Shown: piece by piece, positions 26,675 through 35,074 of the stretch
Layout of the letters: every line of letters begins with the position of its first letter
Position numbering within the stretch: the stretch's first letter is position 1
Source: Enterovibrio sp051650965
GTDB taxonomy: Bacteria > Pseudomonadota > Gammaproteobacteria > Enterobacterales > Vibrionaceae
Length of the DNA stretch: 64,000 nt
Direction of reading: 5' to 3'
Assembly (NCBI GenBank): GCA_051650965.1
Contig: JBOFRL010000078.1
Location: 1 to 64,000 of the forward strand
Position numbers and translations under genes: made by a program
Notes under the pieces: generated by a model
Databases searched by the model: none
What the model was told of the DNA's origin: nothing
Seen by the model: only the letters and a program-made list of their open reading frames with translations

Positions 26675-27487
26675 ATGGCACGAGTAGTCGTTATTACTTC
26701 TGGCAAAGGTGGTGTGGGTAAAACAACATCCAGCGCCGCACTAGCAACCGGCCTTGCGCAGGCAGGCAAAAAAACGGTGGTCATCGATTTTGATATCGGT
26801 CTACGTAATCTTGATCTGATCATGGGCTGTGAACGGCGCGTGGTTTATGATTTTGTGAATGTTATCAACGGTGAAGCTACATTAAATCAAGCGCTGATCA
26901 AAGACAAACGGATTGACAACCTGTATGTGTTACCAGCCTCGCAAACTCGAGATAAAAATGCCCTAACGAAAGAAGGCGTGAGCAAAACCATTGATGATCT
27001 CAAAGCAATGGAGTTTGATTTTATCATTTGCGACTCCCCTGCTGGGATCGAAAATGGTGCGCTGATGGCGCTCTATTTTGCAGATGAAGCAATTGTGACC
27101 ACAAACCCTGAAGTTTCTTCAGTGCGCGATTCAGACCGAATTTTAGGGATCCTCGATTCTAAATCACGTCGCGCAGAAACAGGACAGCCACCTGTTAAAA
27201 CATTTTTACTGCTAACTCGTTACAATCCATGCCGTGTCAATCGTGGTGAAATGCTCAGCGTGGAAGATGTGGAAGAGATCTTGCGCATTCCGTTGTTGAG
27301 CGTGATCCCTGAAAGTCCATCTGTACTACATGCATCAAACAAAGGCGAGCCGGTGATCCTAGACGGTGAATCCGATGCAGGACAAGCGTACCAAGATGCG
27401 GTCTCTCGTTTACTTGGCAATGAATGCCCATTCCGCTTTATTGAGGAAGAGAGAAAAGGATTTTTTAAGCGGTTATTCGGAGGATAA
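26675..27487 (+). CDS. minD: Septum site-determining ATPase MinD
   Basis: This membrane-bound ATPase recruits MinC and oscillates under MinE control. The 270 residues show the deviant Walker A GKGGVGKTTSSA (K11/K16), DFDIGLRNLD near 38-47, and a C-terminal amphipathic membrane-targeting helix ending KGFFKRLFGG. AAGGTGAGGG precedes the ATG. Followed by minE after three bases. Confidence 0.97.
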   Translation: MARVVVITSGKGGVGKTTSSAALATGLAQAGKKTVVIDFDIGLRNLDLIMGCERRVVYDFVNVINGEATLNQALIKDKRIDNLYVLPASQTRDKNALTKEGVSKTIDDLKAMEFDFIICDSPAGIENGALMALYFADEAIVTTNPEVSSVRDSDRILGILDSKSRRAETGQPPVKTFLLLTRYNPCRVNRGEMLSVEDVEEILRIPLLSVIPESPSVLHASNKGEPVILDGESDAGQAYQDAVSRLLGNECPFRFIEEERKGFFKRLFGG

Positions 27488-27490
27488 TGA

Positions 27491-27757
27491 ATGGCATTGC
27501 TGGAGTTTTTTCGTTCTAAAAAGGGAAAATCTGCATCTGTTGCGAAAGAGCGGCTGCAGATCATCGTAGCAGAGCATCGCAGAGCGGGCAGTGGCGAACC
27601 AACCTACTTGCCACAGCTGAAAAAAGATATACTGGCTGTGATCCAAAAATATGTTGTAATTAGCCCTGATCAAGTCACCGTTTCGCTTGACCAACGTGAA
27701 AGCGATCTAGCGGTGCTTGAACTGAATGTCATGTTACCAGAAGAAGAGCATCGCTAA
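27491..27757 (+). CDS. minE: Cell division topological specificity factor MinE
   Basis: This 88-residue protein stimulates MinD ATPase and drives pole-to-pole oscillation. It has the N-terminal amphipathic membrane segment (MALLEFFRSK), the MinD-contact region AKERLQIIVAEHR, and a C-terminal topological specificity domain. GGAGGATAATG overlaps the minD stop region, indicating coupling to minD. Confidence 0.96.
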   Translation: MALLEFFRSKKGKSASVAKERLQIIVAEHRRAGSGEPTYLPQLKKDILAVIQKYVVISPDQVTVSLDQRESDLAVLELNVMLPEEEHR

Positions 27758-27773
27758 ACGCACGTTTTGTTTT

Positions 27774-27803
27774 CTCAATGCCGATCAACGGCGGCATTGA
27801 GAC
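27774..27803. terminator. Inverted repeat between convergent minE and rnd
   Basis: TCTCAATGCCG and CGGCATTGAGA form a perfect 11-bp stem with an 8-base loop that overlaps the rnd stop codon. T-tracts are poor on both strands, so termination efficiency is uncertain. Confidence 0.5.
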
Positions 27804-28948
27804 TCATTTTCTGAGCAAATCTTATCTTGAGCGTCCAAGATCGCAAGTAGCGGCGCTTTTAGATAATCACCACGCCAACCACTTAACAGCTCTGGCTGCT
27901 CCTGTTCGCTACGCTGATAAAACCAATCCCACTTAAGTACTTGCTCAATCTGCCGCTTAGAGCCTAAAAACTCAGGTGCAAGCTCGAGCTGACGCGCAAG
28001 CGCAGTGATCTGCTGCTTAAAGCTGTCGACCATCGGTTTATAAGCTTCGTTTTCAACCAGACGGGAAATCCTATCCGGCCACTGCTGCGATGGCAGCTGC
28101 TCTGCTTGATTCATGATGCGCAAAATTTGCATGCCATGGCGCTGAATTTCGTTTCTGTCCACTTCCGCTTTTTGCATCTTTTCTAACGAATTCAAACGGT
28201 AGCGCGTGATCTTCCACAAGTTGGTATCTTTGATCACGAAATTTAACGCCAGATTGCGCCGCTGCGCCTCTTTGCTGCGCCACTGCGCCAGTGCACGTAG
28301 CACGGCGAGTTGATGCGGCTCAAGCTGCCACGCATTTTTAATATCGAGGTAGGCAAGCTCGCTATCAGGAACGCGGCTACGGCGATTGACCAGCTGCTGA
28401 CACTCATATTTTGCCGCATCAAGCCAATCTTTTTCGACAATTTGCTCGTGCAAAATGTGATAAAGCGGCCAGAGATAATAGACATCAGCCGCCGCATATT
28501 GCAGCTGACTTTCGGTAAGCGGGCGCTGGCACCAGTTAGTGCGCGACTCGCATTTATCCACCGTAACGCCCAAATAGTGCTCAACCAAGGCCGCAAATCC
28601 CATCGAAACGCCGTGACCTAAAAATGCAGCCAAAATTTGCGTATCAATCATCGGTGTAGGAATAAATCCGGCTGCTTGCAAAAACACTTCCAGATCTTCG
28701 CTGCATGCATGCAGCACTTTGGTTATGCTGGGCTTTTTTAGAAGCTGCCAAAATGGGGACAGATCCTTGATAGCTAACGTATCAAGCAGCGCTAACGTCT
28801 TCCCGTCGTAAACTTGGATAAGTCCGAGCGAGGGATAAAAAGTACGCGTACGCACAAACTCTGTGTCCAACATCAACACAGTAGAGTTTTCTAAATCATC
28901 ACACAGCTGTTTGAGAGCTTGGCTGTCCGTTATTAGGCTAAATTTCAC
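27785..28948 (-). CDS. rnd: Ribonuclease D
   Basis: This 3'-5' exoribonuclease contributes to tRNA 3' maturation. The 387 residues have the DEDD exonuclease domain (LMLDTEFVRTRTF near 25, then HACSEDLEVF and the YAAADVYYLWPLY motif III) and HRDC domain(s) in the C-terminal half. The start is GTG at 28948, with GAGGAACTGGC upstream and product MKFSLITDSQ. Gene order fadD-rnd is conserved with E. coli. Confidence 0.95.
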   Translation of the reverse strand: MKFSLITDSQALKQLCDDLENSTVLMLDTEFVRTRTFYPSLGLIQVYDGKTLALLDTLAIKDLSPFWQLLKKPSITKVLHACSEDLEVFLQAAGFIPTPMIDTQILAAFLGHGVSMGFAALVEHYLGVTVDKCESRTNWCQRPLTESQLQYAAADVYYLWPLYHILHEQIVEKDWLDAAKYECQQLVNRRSRVPDSELAYLDIKNAWQLEPHQLAVLRALAQWRSKEAQRRNLALNFVIKDTNLWKITRYRLNSLEKMQKAEVDRNEIQRHGMQILRIMNQAEQLPSQQWPDRISRLVENEAYKPMVDSFKQQITALARQLELAPEFLGSKRQIEQVLKWDWFYQRSEQEQPELLSGWRGDYLKAPLLAILDAQDKICSENESQCRR

Positions 28949-29008
28949 GCCAGTTCCTCAAAATCAGACATTACAACATTCTTTATATAACATATGCCAG
29001 TCAGGCAA

Positions 29009-29072
29009 TAAAATTTATTACTCTTTTACATACGTTCTTATAAAATTTATTACTCTTTTACATACGTTCTTA
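29009..29072 (+). repeat. Perfect 32-bp tandem duplication at the fadD 3' end
   Basis: The 32-base unit at 29009-29040 is repeated exactly at 29041-29072. The second copy contains the last codons and stop of fadD (TYVKE stop on the minus strand); the first copy lies just beyond the stop as an untranslated duplicate. Confidence 0.97.
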
Positions 29073-30723
29073 ATTGGCGGCGCAGGATTTTGCCGACGTT
29101 CGTTTTTGGCAAACTATCATAAAATTCAACGATCCTCGGGATTTTATAGCCAGTCAAAAATTTACGGCAATGTTTTAGCAGCTCATCTTGCGTCAAAGAA
29201 GGATCGCGTTTCACAATGCAAACTTTTATCACTTCGCCCGACACATCATGCGGAACGCCAATAGCGGCCACTTCCAGCACTTTTTTGTTTTGCATTACAA
29301 CGTCTTCAATTTCAGTCGGGTAAACATTAAAGCCCGACACGTTGATCACATCTTTTTTCCTATCAATGACATGCAAAAAGCCGTCTTGATCAAATTGCAC
29401 GATATCGCCGGTTGCAAGCCAGCCATCCGCAGAAAGCACTTCGCGCGTCGCTTTAGGCTGCTGCCAATAGCCTTGCATCACCTGCGGGCCGCGCACATAC
29501 AGCTCACCCGTGCTTGTCGCTAAAGGCTGCGGGACGCCATCGTTATCGACGATGCGAATTTCTGTAGAAGGCACAGGCAGACCAATTGAGCTGTTATATT
29601 CTTTTAAATCATAAGGGTAAGCTGCAACCAGTGGCGAGCACTCTGTTAAGCCATAGCCTTCTAAAAGATGGTGCCCCGTCACTTCCAACCACTTATTGGC
29701 CACCGCTTTGTAAATGGCCATGCCGCCGCCGACCGCGAGTTTGAGTTTAGAAAAGTCCAACTCGCAAAATTCGCTGTTATTTAACAAAGCGTTAAATAAA
29801 GTGTTAACGCCGGTCAACGCAGTAAAGGAGTATGATTTTAGCTCTTTCACAACGGCAGGAATGTTGCGTGGGTCGGTAATAAGGACGTTTAAGCCGCCTA
29901 AATCAATGAATAACAAACAGTTAACCGTTAGCGCAAACACATGGTAAAGCGGCAGCGCGGTGATCACCACTTCTGAGCGCTCTTTGAGCAAAGGCCCATA
30001 AAACTGCTTTGCCTGCGCCAAGTTGGCCAGCATATTGCTGTGACTGAGCATCGCACCTTTGGCGATGCCCGTTGTGCCGCCCGTGTATTGCAAAAATGCC
30101 AGCGCGCTGCCGTCTAAATTGGGTTTCACATACTGCATTCTGCGCCCTTTCGCGAGAGCTTGGCGAAAAGAGGTCGCATTGGAGAAATGGTATTTTGGCA
30201 CCATGCGCTTGATATATTTGACAATAAAATTCACAAGCGTCGCTTTGTGCAGCGCAAGTTGATCCCCCATCGAAGTCAAAATAACGTGCTTAACGTCGGT
30301 TTTATCGATGACTTTTTCTAGGGTGTGCGCAAAATTTGAAACAATAACAATCGCTTTCGCGCCAGAGTCTTTTAGCTGATGCTCAAGCTCACGCGGCGTG
30401 TAGAGTGGATTTACGTTTACCACCACAAGACCTGCACGCAATATCCCAAATAAAACAATGGGATACTGCAGCAAATTGGGCATCATAATGGCAACACGCG
30501 ACCCTTTTTCCAATTTTAAGCTCTGCAAATAAGCGGCAAAAGCGCGGCTGCGCTCTTCTAACTCGCGAAAGGTGAGCAGCCGTCCCATGTTGGCAAATGA
30601 GGCTTGGTAAGAATATTTTTGCACCGCTTGCTCAAACATATCGACCAATGATGCTTGACTGTCTAACGTGATCTCTGCGGGTACATCTGCTGGATAGCGC
30701 CCAAGCCAAACCTTTTCATCCAC
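29050..30723 (-). CDS. fadD: Long-chain fatty acid-CoA ligase
   Basis: This peripheral inner-membrane enzyme activates long-chain fatty acids to acyl-CoA through an acyl-AMP. The 557 residues match E. coli FadD (561). The AMP-binding P-loop is YTGGTTGIAKGA; GYGLTECSP, TGDIVQFDQDGF and the FACS-type DRKKDVINVSGFNVYP motif are present, with NVGKILRR at the C-terminus. The start is GTG with GGAGATAACCT upstream. A 32-bp tandem duplication overlaps its 3' end without altering the reading frame. Confidence 0.96.
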   Translation of the reverse strand: MDEKVWLGRYPADVPAEITLDSQASLVDMFEQAVQKYSYQASFANMGRLLTFRELEERSRAFAAYLQSLKLEKGSRVAIMMPNLLQYPIVLFGILRAGLVVVNVNPLYTPRELEHQLKDSGAKAIVIVSNFAHTLEKVIDKTDVKHVILTSMGDQLALHKATLVNFIVKYIKRMVPKYHFSNATSFRQALAKGRRMQYVKPNLDGSALAFLQYTGGTTGIAKGAMLSHSNMLANLAQAKQFYGPLLKERSEVVITALPLYHVFALTVNCLLFIDLGGLNVLITDPRNIPAVVKELKSYSFTALTGVNTLFNALLNNSEFCELDFSKLKLAVGGGMAIYKAVANKWLEVTGHHLLEGYGLTECSPLVAAYPYDLKEYNSSIGLPVPSTEIRIVDNDGVPQPLATSTGELYVRGPQVMQGYWQQPKATREVLSADGWLATGDIVQFDQDGFLHVIDRKKDVINVSGFNVYPTEIEDVVMQNKKVLEVAAIGVPHDVSGEVIKVCIVKRDPSLTQDELLKHCRKFLTGYKIPRIVEFYDSLPKTNVGKILRRQLRTYVKE

Positions 30724-30995
30724 AGGTTATCTCCTTTCATCTAACGCGTTTGCTTGAATTTGCATTGCTTTATCGTAATGAATGCCATATTACAGACAAC
30801 TGAATGATTTCAATATCTTGCAAATAAAAAAGTTCAATCTAAAAAGCATTTTTTGCGACTTAAGAGGCGTGTCAGATTAAAAAATCGGCGATCTTTGGCA
30901 GTTTTGTCAAGCAACTTGATGTATAAACGGTGCGGGGTGACTATAAGCGCGGCAATAAGCTCATTTGCAATACAAAATTGCTCTTTTTTCTAAGC
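30724..30995. other. Non-coding gap between fadD and the small gene
   Basis: No supported ORF, RNA gene or terminator was found; it should hold the fadD promoter. I could not identify a FadR operator with confidence. Confidence 0.3.
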
Positions 30996-31268
30996 TCAAA
31001 CCCAAAAATGTACGCTAAATTGTGCAGAAAGTTCATCGCGCTTCGCTTGATTTTGCACCGCAAGGTAAGCATCTACTGCGCGCTGCGTTTTCGGCTCTGG
31101 CATATCATATTGAATTTTTTCGTAATTTTTCTGCGCCAAATGCGGATTTTGAATGCCTTGCGCGGCCACAGGCGAAGCTGGCACAATTTGCGCAAAAGGC
31201 GCTGACTTTTTAGAAGAGTTGGGGGAATTAGGAACCGACGGGCGTGTAACTGATTGAATTAAATCCAT
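30996..31268 (-). CDS. Small uncharacterised protein (90 aa)
   Basis: I do not recognise a named family. The 90-residue product has a Ser/Pro-rich, probably disordered N-terminal half and a more ordered C-terminal segment (YDMPEPKTQRAVDAYLAVQNQAKRDELSAQF split as two parts around residue 70) that reads like a conserved amphipathic helix. There is no signal peptide or TM segment. The gene is supported by AAGGAG eight bases before the ATG and by isolated placement between tsaB and fadD with its own gaps. Short proteins with a similar AKRDEL-type tail seem familiar in related gammaproteobacteria, but no function is known to me. Confidence 0.65.
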   Translation of the reverse strand: MDLIQSVTRPSVPNSPNSSKKSAPFAQIVPASPVAAQGIQNPHLAQKNYEKIQYDMPEPKTQRAVDAYLAVQNQAKRDELSAQFSVHFWV

Positions 31269-31473
31269 TTACTGACTCCTTGCCCATCCTGCTGCTAATA
31301 CAACGTTCTATTTTTAGTTAGCCAATTGAAATAAAAGCATTAAATTATGAGCAGCGGTTCGCCATTTGTGCAAGTTTGTCGCGCACTCCTTTTAAGCAAA
31401 ATTGTCATTTTTTGCATCCTTGCAAATATCGCTGATCCTTCAATCAGTTAATTTAAAGTTTAATAAATAGCCA

Positions 31474-32163
31474 TTACGCCTTATGCGGCAACTTTTGCCA
31501 AGTCACTGTATCTCTAAGATAAACCGGCTGCGCTAACTCTGGCGCCACAGCTTCACCGCGCGCCCAAGCAAATTGCGCCAAAAAAGCCATATCTTGTGCC
31601 ATCGGGTATAGCGCGGCTGGCGTGAAATTTGGCAAGTTTAACTGCGCGGCGCGCTCGGGGTAAGTTTGCCAGCCCGTACCTGCGCCCACCCACTCGCCGA
31701 TAAACTCTGGGGCAAATTTTTCAGGCGCGACCACTTGCTCTGGGATTGCACTTCGCCAGTCGCCATCCTCGCCACGCACATAGCCGCCGACGTAAATTTC
31801 TTGCATGCGCGCATCAATTGCGCTTAGCACTTGCGTCTTACCTTGCAGGCGATACGTTTGCTGCGCAAGCGCCGCCAACGAGGAGATCCCAACCAGCGGC
31901 AGATCGCGCGCAAAAGCGAGCCCCTGCGCCACACTCACGCCAATACGCACACCGGTAAAACTGCCTGGACCTCGGCCAAAAGCAATCACGTCTAGCTGCT
32001 CTAGCGACAATTGCGCCTGTGCCAGCACGTTATCGACCATCGGTAAAATTTTGGCGGCGTGCGACTGCTGCGCAAGCTCACTGCAAACAAGCTCTTCGCC
32101 ATTATGCCGCACAGCAACAGAGCAGTTTTCCGTTGTCGTATCAATTGCCAATATTATCGTCAT
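31474..32163 (-). CDS. tsaB: tRNA threonylcarbamoyladenosine biosynthesis protein TsaB
   Basis: This non-catalytic ASKHA-fold partner of TsaD is required for t6A37 in ANN-decoding tRNAs. The 229 residues begin with ILAIDTTTENCSVAV and contain GRGPGSFTGVRIG, the typical TsaB motifs. GGTGAG precedes the ATG. It stands alone, with 205 bases of gene-free sequence separating it from the small gene downstream. Confidence 0.95.
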   Translation of the reverse strand: MTIILAIDTTTENCSVAVRHNGEELVCSELAQQSHAAKILPMVDNVLAQAQLSLEQLDVIAFGRGPGSFTGVRIGVSVAQGLAFARDLPLVGISSLAALAQQTYRLQGKTQVLSAIDARMQEIYVGGYVRGEDGDWRSAIPEQVVAPEKFAPEFIGEWVGAGTGWQTYPERAAQLNLPNFTPAALYPMAQDMAFLAQFAWARGEAVAPELAQPVYLRDTVTWQKLPHKA

Positions 32164-32253
32164 TCAACTCACCACTTAAATTGCACGCCATTGCGTGCAA
32201 ACATCCTCAACCGCGCACTAACAAAATTCTTTTATTATCGCAAAGTTACGAAA

Positions 32254-32847
32254 TTACAACTGGGTCTGCTTTGTTTTGCAGAGGGTCGCCAAAGAGCACG
32301 GGTGCAGCTTGATTGCCACATCGTCAAAATTAAAAGCCACCGTTGGGTTACAGTGTCCCTCATCCTCCGCTTCCGGCATGCTTAACTTTACCTTAACGCC
32401 CTGCTCTTTTGCTATATCAAGGCGCGCGTCCAAGGCGGGAAAATGCGCCAGCAGCTGCGCAAAAAAATCCTGCGGCGTGCTCGCCGGCAGCGGCACCACC
32501 CATTCAACGTGCTGCCAGCCTTCATGCGGATACGTTTTCGCGCCAGGATAAGGCAGCTCAACACACTCTATCGACCAATCACCAAGCTGCAACGGCTTGC
32601 GCAAGCCGATTGCGCAAATAGGCCGCCCGTTGATTTCACTTTTGCTCAGCCATTTTCCCTCACGAGTCCACTCGTCTTCGAGCACCTGTGCCCGCTGCCA
32701 ATCGTTAACGCGCAGCGCAATATGATCAGCTTGCAAGGCCTTAAGATCCAGCCCCAGCATATCGATTAACTTTTTGATTTTTATAGAAAATTCATCGAGC
32801 TCACGATAAAGGGACGCAACTGTAAGCATCTCGTTGTTTTCGCTCAT
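32254..32847 (-). CDS. yecM: YecM family protein (VOC-like fold)
   Basis: This 197-residue protein matches E. coli YecM across its length (ADHIALRVND, INGRPICAIGL, ELPYPGAKTYPHEGWQHVEWV, and the C-terminal IKLHPCS). The family has a vicinal-oxygen-chelate-like fold with probable metal ligands (H in ADHIALR, E/H in the PHEGWQHVE region) but no proven activity. GGAG precedes the ATG. It is divergent from argS, as yecM neighbours argS in E. coli. Confidence 0.9.
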   Translation of the reverse strand: MSENNEMLTVASLYRELDEFSIKIKKLIDMLGLDLKALQADHIALRVNDWQRAQVLEDEWTREGKWLSKSEINGRPICAIGLRKPLQLGDWSIECVELPYPGAKTYPHEGWQHVEWVVPLPASTPQDFFAQLLAHFPALDARLDIAKEQGVKVKLSMPEAEDEGHCNPTVAFNFDDVAIKLHPCSLATLCKTKQTQL

Positions 32848-33043
32848 TTTTATTCTCCTGCATTCGCCACCGCCACTTTGTCAGTGGCCGCCAACACACC
32901 ATTTCGCTCTTTTTGAAAAAAATGATCCGTTGCTTACAAATAGCCGCTATCATTGCACACTTTTAATAATTTATAACTTGCGGCGGCTGAATAAAATTCA
33001 CGGCGCGACGCAAGTTGATGCGGCATCAAGCTAAGGTGAACAC

Positions 33044-34774
33044 GTGAACATCCAAACCCTTATCAACGATAAAATTTCTAGCGCCATGCAAGCGGCGGGC
33101 GCCCCAAACGATTGTCCGGCGCTGGTGCGCCAATCGGCAAAAGCGCAATTTGGCGAATACCAAGCCAACGGCATCATGGCCGCTGCGAAAAAATTGGGGA
33201 TGGCGCCGCGCACTTTCGCCGAGCAAGTTATCGAAAAACTCGATCTTTCTGGAATTGCCACCAAAGTAGAAATTGCCGGCCCTGGTTTTATCAATATTTT
33301 CTTAGATAGCGACTGGCTGGCAGCAACGGCGCGTGCGGCACGCCAAGCGCCTCGCCTTGGGATCACACGGCCTGCGCCGCAAACCATCGTGGTCGACTAC
33401 TCCGCGCCAAACGTCGCCAAAGAGATGCACGTCGGCCACCTGCGCTCCACCATCATTGGCGACGCGGTAACGCGCACGCTGGAATTTTTGGGCCACAACG
33501 TGATCCGCGCCAACCATCTTGGCGACTGGGGCACGCAGTTTGGCATGTTGATTGCCAACCTTGAGCGCCACGAGAAAGCCGGCACCGATATCAGCATGGA
33601 TCTGCAAGATATTGAAGGCTTTTACCGCGAATCCAAGCAGCTTTATGATGAAGATCCGCAGTTTGCAACCACTGCGCGCCAATACGTCGTGAAATTACAA
33701 AGTGGCGACGCGTACTGCCTGCAAAAATGGCGCACGCTGGTCGACATCACCGTGCAACAAAATCAGCAAAATTACGATCGCCTTAATGTTTCGCTCACGC
33801 CCAAAGATATCATGAGCGAAAGCATGTATAACCCGATGCTTGCTGGGCTTGTCGCAGACCTAAAAGCCAAAGGGCTGGCGCAAGAGAGCGATGGCGCGAC
33901 GGTCGTCTTTTTGGATGAATTTAAAAATAAAGAAGGCGAGCCGATGGGCGTCATCGTGCAAAAAAGCGATGGCGGATTTTTGTATACCACAACCGACATC
34001 GCCTGCGCCAAATATCGCTACGAAAAATTGGGCGCTGAGCGCGTGCTCTATTTCATCGACTCGCGCCAGAGCCAGCACTTGATGCAAGCGTGGACGATTG
34101 TGCGCAAGGCGGGCTACGTGCCACCAGGGGTGACGCTTGAGCACCACGCATTTGGCATGATGCTTGGCAAAGACGGCAAACCGTTTAAAACTCGCGCGGG
34201 CGGCACGATCCGCCTCGCCGATCTGCTTGATGAAGCAAACGTGCGCGCCGCTGCAATCATCGAGGAGAAAAATCCTACGCTGCTTGACGATGAGAAAAAG
34301 CAGATCGCCACCACTATCGCCATGGGCGCGATAAAATACGCCGATCTTTCCAAACACAGAACCACCGACTACGTGTTCGACTGGGATCTCATGCTCTCAT
34401 TTGACGGCAATACCGCGCCTTATTTGCAGTACGCCTACACGCGCATCGCTTCGATTTTTAACAAAGCGCAGCTTGATCCAAGTACGCTGCAAGGTGAAAT
34501 CGTACTCAGCGAGCCACACGAAAAGCGTCTCGCCGTGCAGCTTTTGCAATTTGAAGAAGCGCTGCAAACGGTCGCCAATGATGCGCTGCCGCACGTACTT
34601 TGTAGTTACCTGTTTGATTTAGCAGGACTTTTCTCAAGCTTCTATGAAAATTGTCCAATTTTAAGCGCTGATGCGGCAAGCAAAGAGAGCCGTTTGCAAC
34701 TTGCTGATCTCACGGCAAGAACAATCAAAACGGGACTTTCTCTGTTAGGGATCAACACCTTAGAGCGAATGTAA
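33044..34774 (+). CDS. argS: Arginyl-tRNA synthetase
   Basis: This class I synthetase charges tRNA-Arg. The 576 residues (E. coli 577) include the N-terminal additional domain, the HIGH-type motif HVGHLRST in APNVAKEMHVGHLRS, the KMSKS region replaced by KPFKTRAGG as is usual in bacterial ArgS, and the DALR anticodon-binding domain at the C-terminus. The start is GTG at 33044 with AAGGTG six bases upstream. Followed by a strong terminator. Confidence 0.96.
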   Translation: MNIQTLINDKISSAMQAAGAPNDCPALVRQSAKAQFGEYQANGIMAAAKKLGMAPRTFAEQVIEKLDLSGIATKVEIAGPGFINIFLDSDWLAATARAARQAPRLGITRPAPQTIVVDYSAPNVAKEMHVGHLRSTIIGDAVTRTLEFLGHNVIRANHLGDWGTQFGMLIANLERHEKAGTDISMDLQDIEGFYRESKQLYDEDPQFATTARQYVVKLQSGDAYCLQKWRTLVDITVQQNQQNYDRLNVSLTPKDIMSESMYNPMLAGLVADLKAKGLAQESDGATVVFLDEFKNKEGEPMGVIVQKSDGGFLYTTTDIACAKYRYEKLGAERVLYFIDSRQSQHLMQAWTIVRKAGYVPPGVTLEHHAFGMMLGKDGKPFKTRAGGTIRLADLLDEANVRAAAIIEEKNPTLLDDEKKQIATTIAMGAIKYADLSKHRTTDYVFDWDLMLSFDGNTAPYLQYAYTRIASIFNKAQLDPSTLQGEIVLSEPHEKRLAVQLLQFEEALQTVANDALPHVLCSYLFDLAGLFSSFYENCPILSADAASKESRLQLADLTARTIKTGLSLLGINTLERM

Positions 34775-34814
34775 TACACTTCAGACATTGCGGGCAGTCC
34801 ATTGCTCGCACATG

Positions 34815-34845
34815 AAAAAAGGCAACCTCTGGTTGCCTTTTTTTT
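34815..34845. terminator. Bidirectional terminator between argS and feoC
   Basis: GGCAACC-TCT-GGTTGCC with A6 on the left and T8 on the right serves both convergent units. Confidence 0.9.
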
Positions 34846-34858
34846 GCTGCAGAGCTAA

Positions 34859-35074
34859 CTAACTTAATGAAACAATGCCAATTTCATTAGGCTCAATCCA
34901 GCGATAACGGCGCTGCTGACCATCTTGAGCGATATGCAGCAGCCCGCGCTGTTGCCAAACCTTGAGCATCGCCGCGATCCCGTCTTGCGAAAGCGAAAAT
35001 TGCGCGGCAAGCTGCGCCTGCGTGCAGTTAGGGTTCGCCTTAATGAACTTTTTTAGCTCCTGCAAAATCATCAT
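34859..35074 (-). CDS. feoC: FeoC-like winged-helix protein
   Basis: This 71-residue protein is the third gene of the ferrous-iron operon. It has the FeoC winged-helix pattern (ILQELKKFIKANPNCTQAQLAAQF). Enteric FeoC carries four cysteines for an Fe-S cluster in the wing; this one has a single Cys near residue 17, so no such cluster can form. That resembles the Vibrio-type FeoC lacking cysteines. Its start codon overlaps the feoB stop (ATGA), indicating translational coupling. Confidence 0.85.
   Translation of the reverse strand: MMILQELKKFIKANPNCTQAQLAAQFSLSQDGIAAMLKVWQQRGLLHIAQDGQQRRYRWIEPNEIGIVSLS

Noticed and set aside
33860..34357. 165-codon minus-strand ORF inside argS
   Set aside because: Antisense to conserved argS sequence; long antisense frames are expected from the codon bias of this genome.
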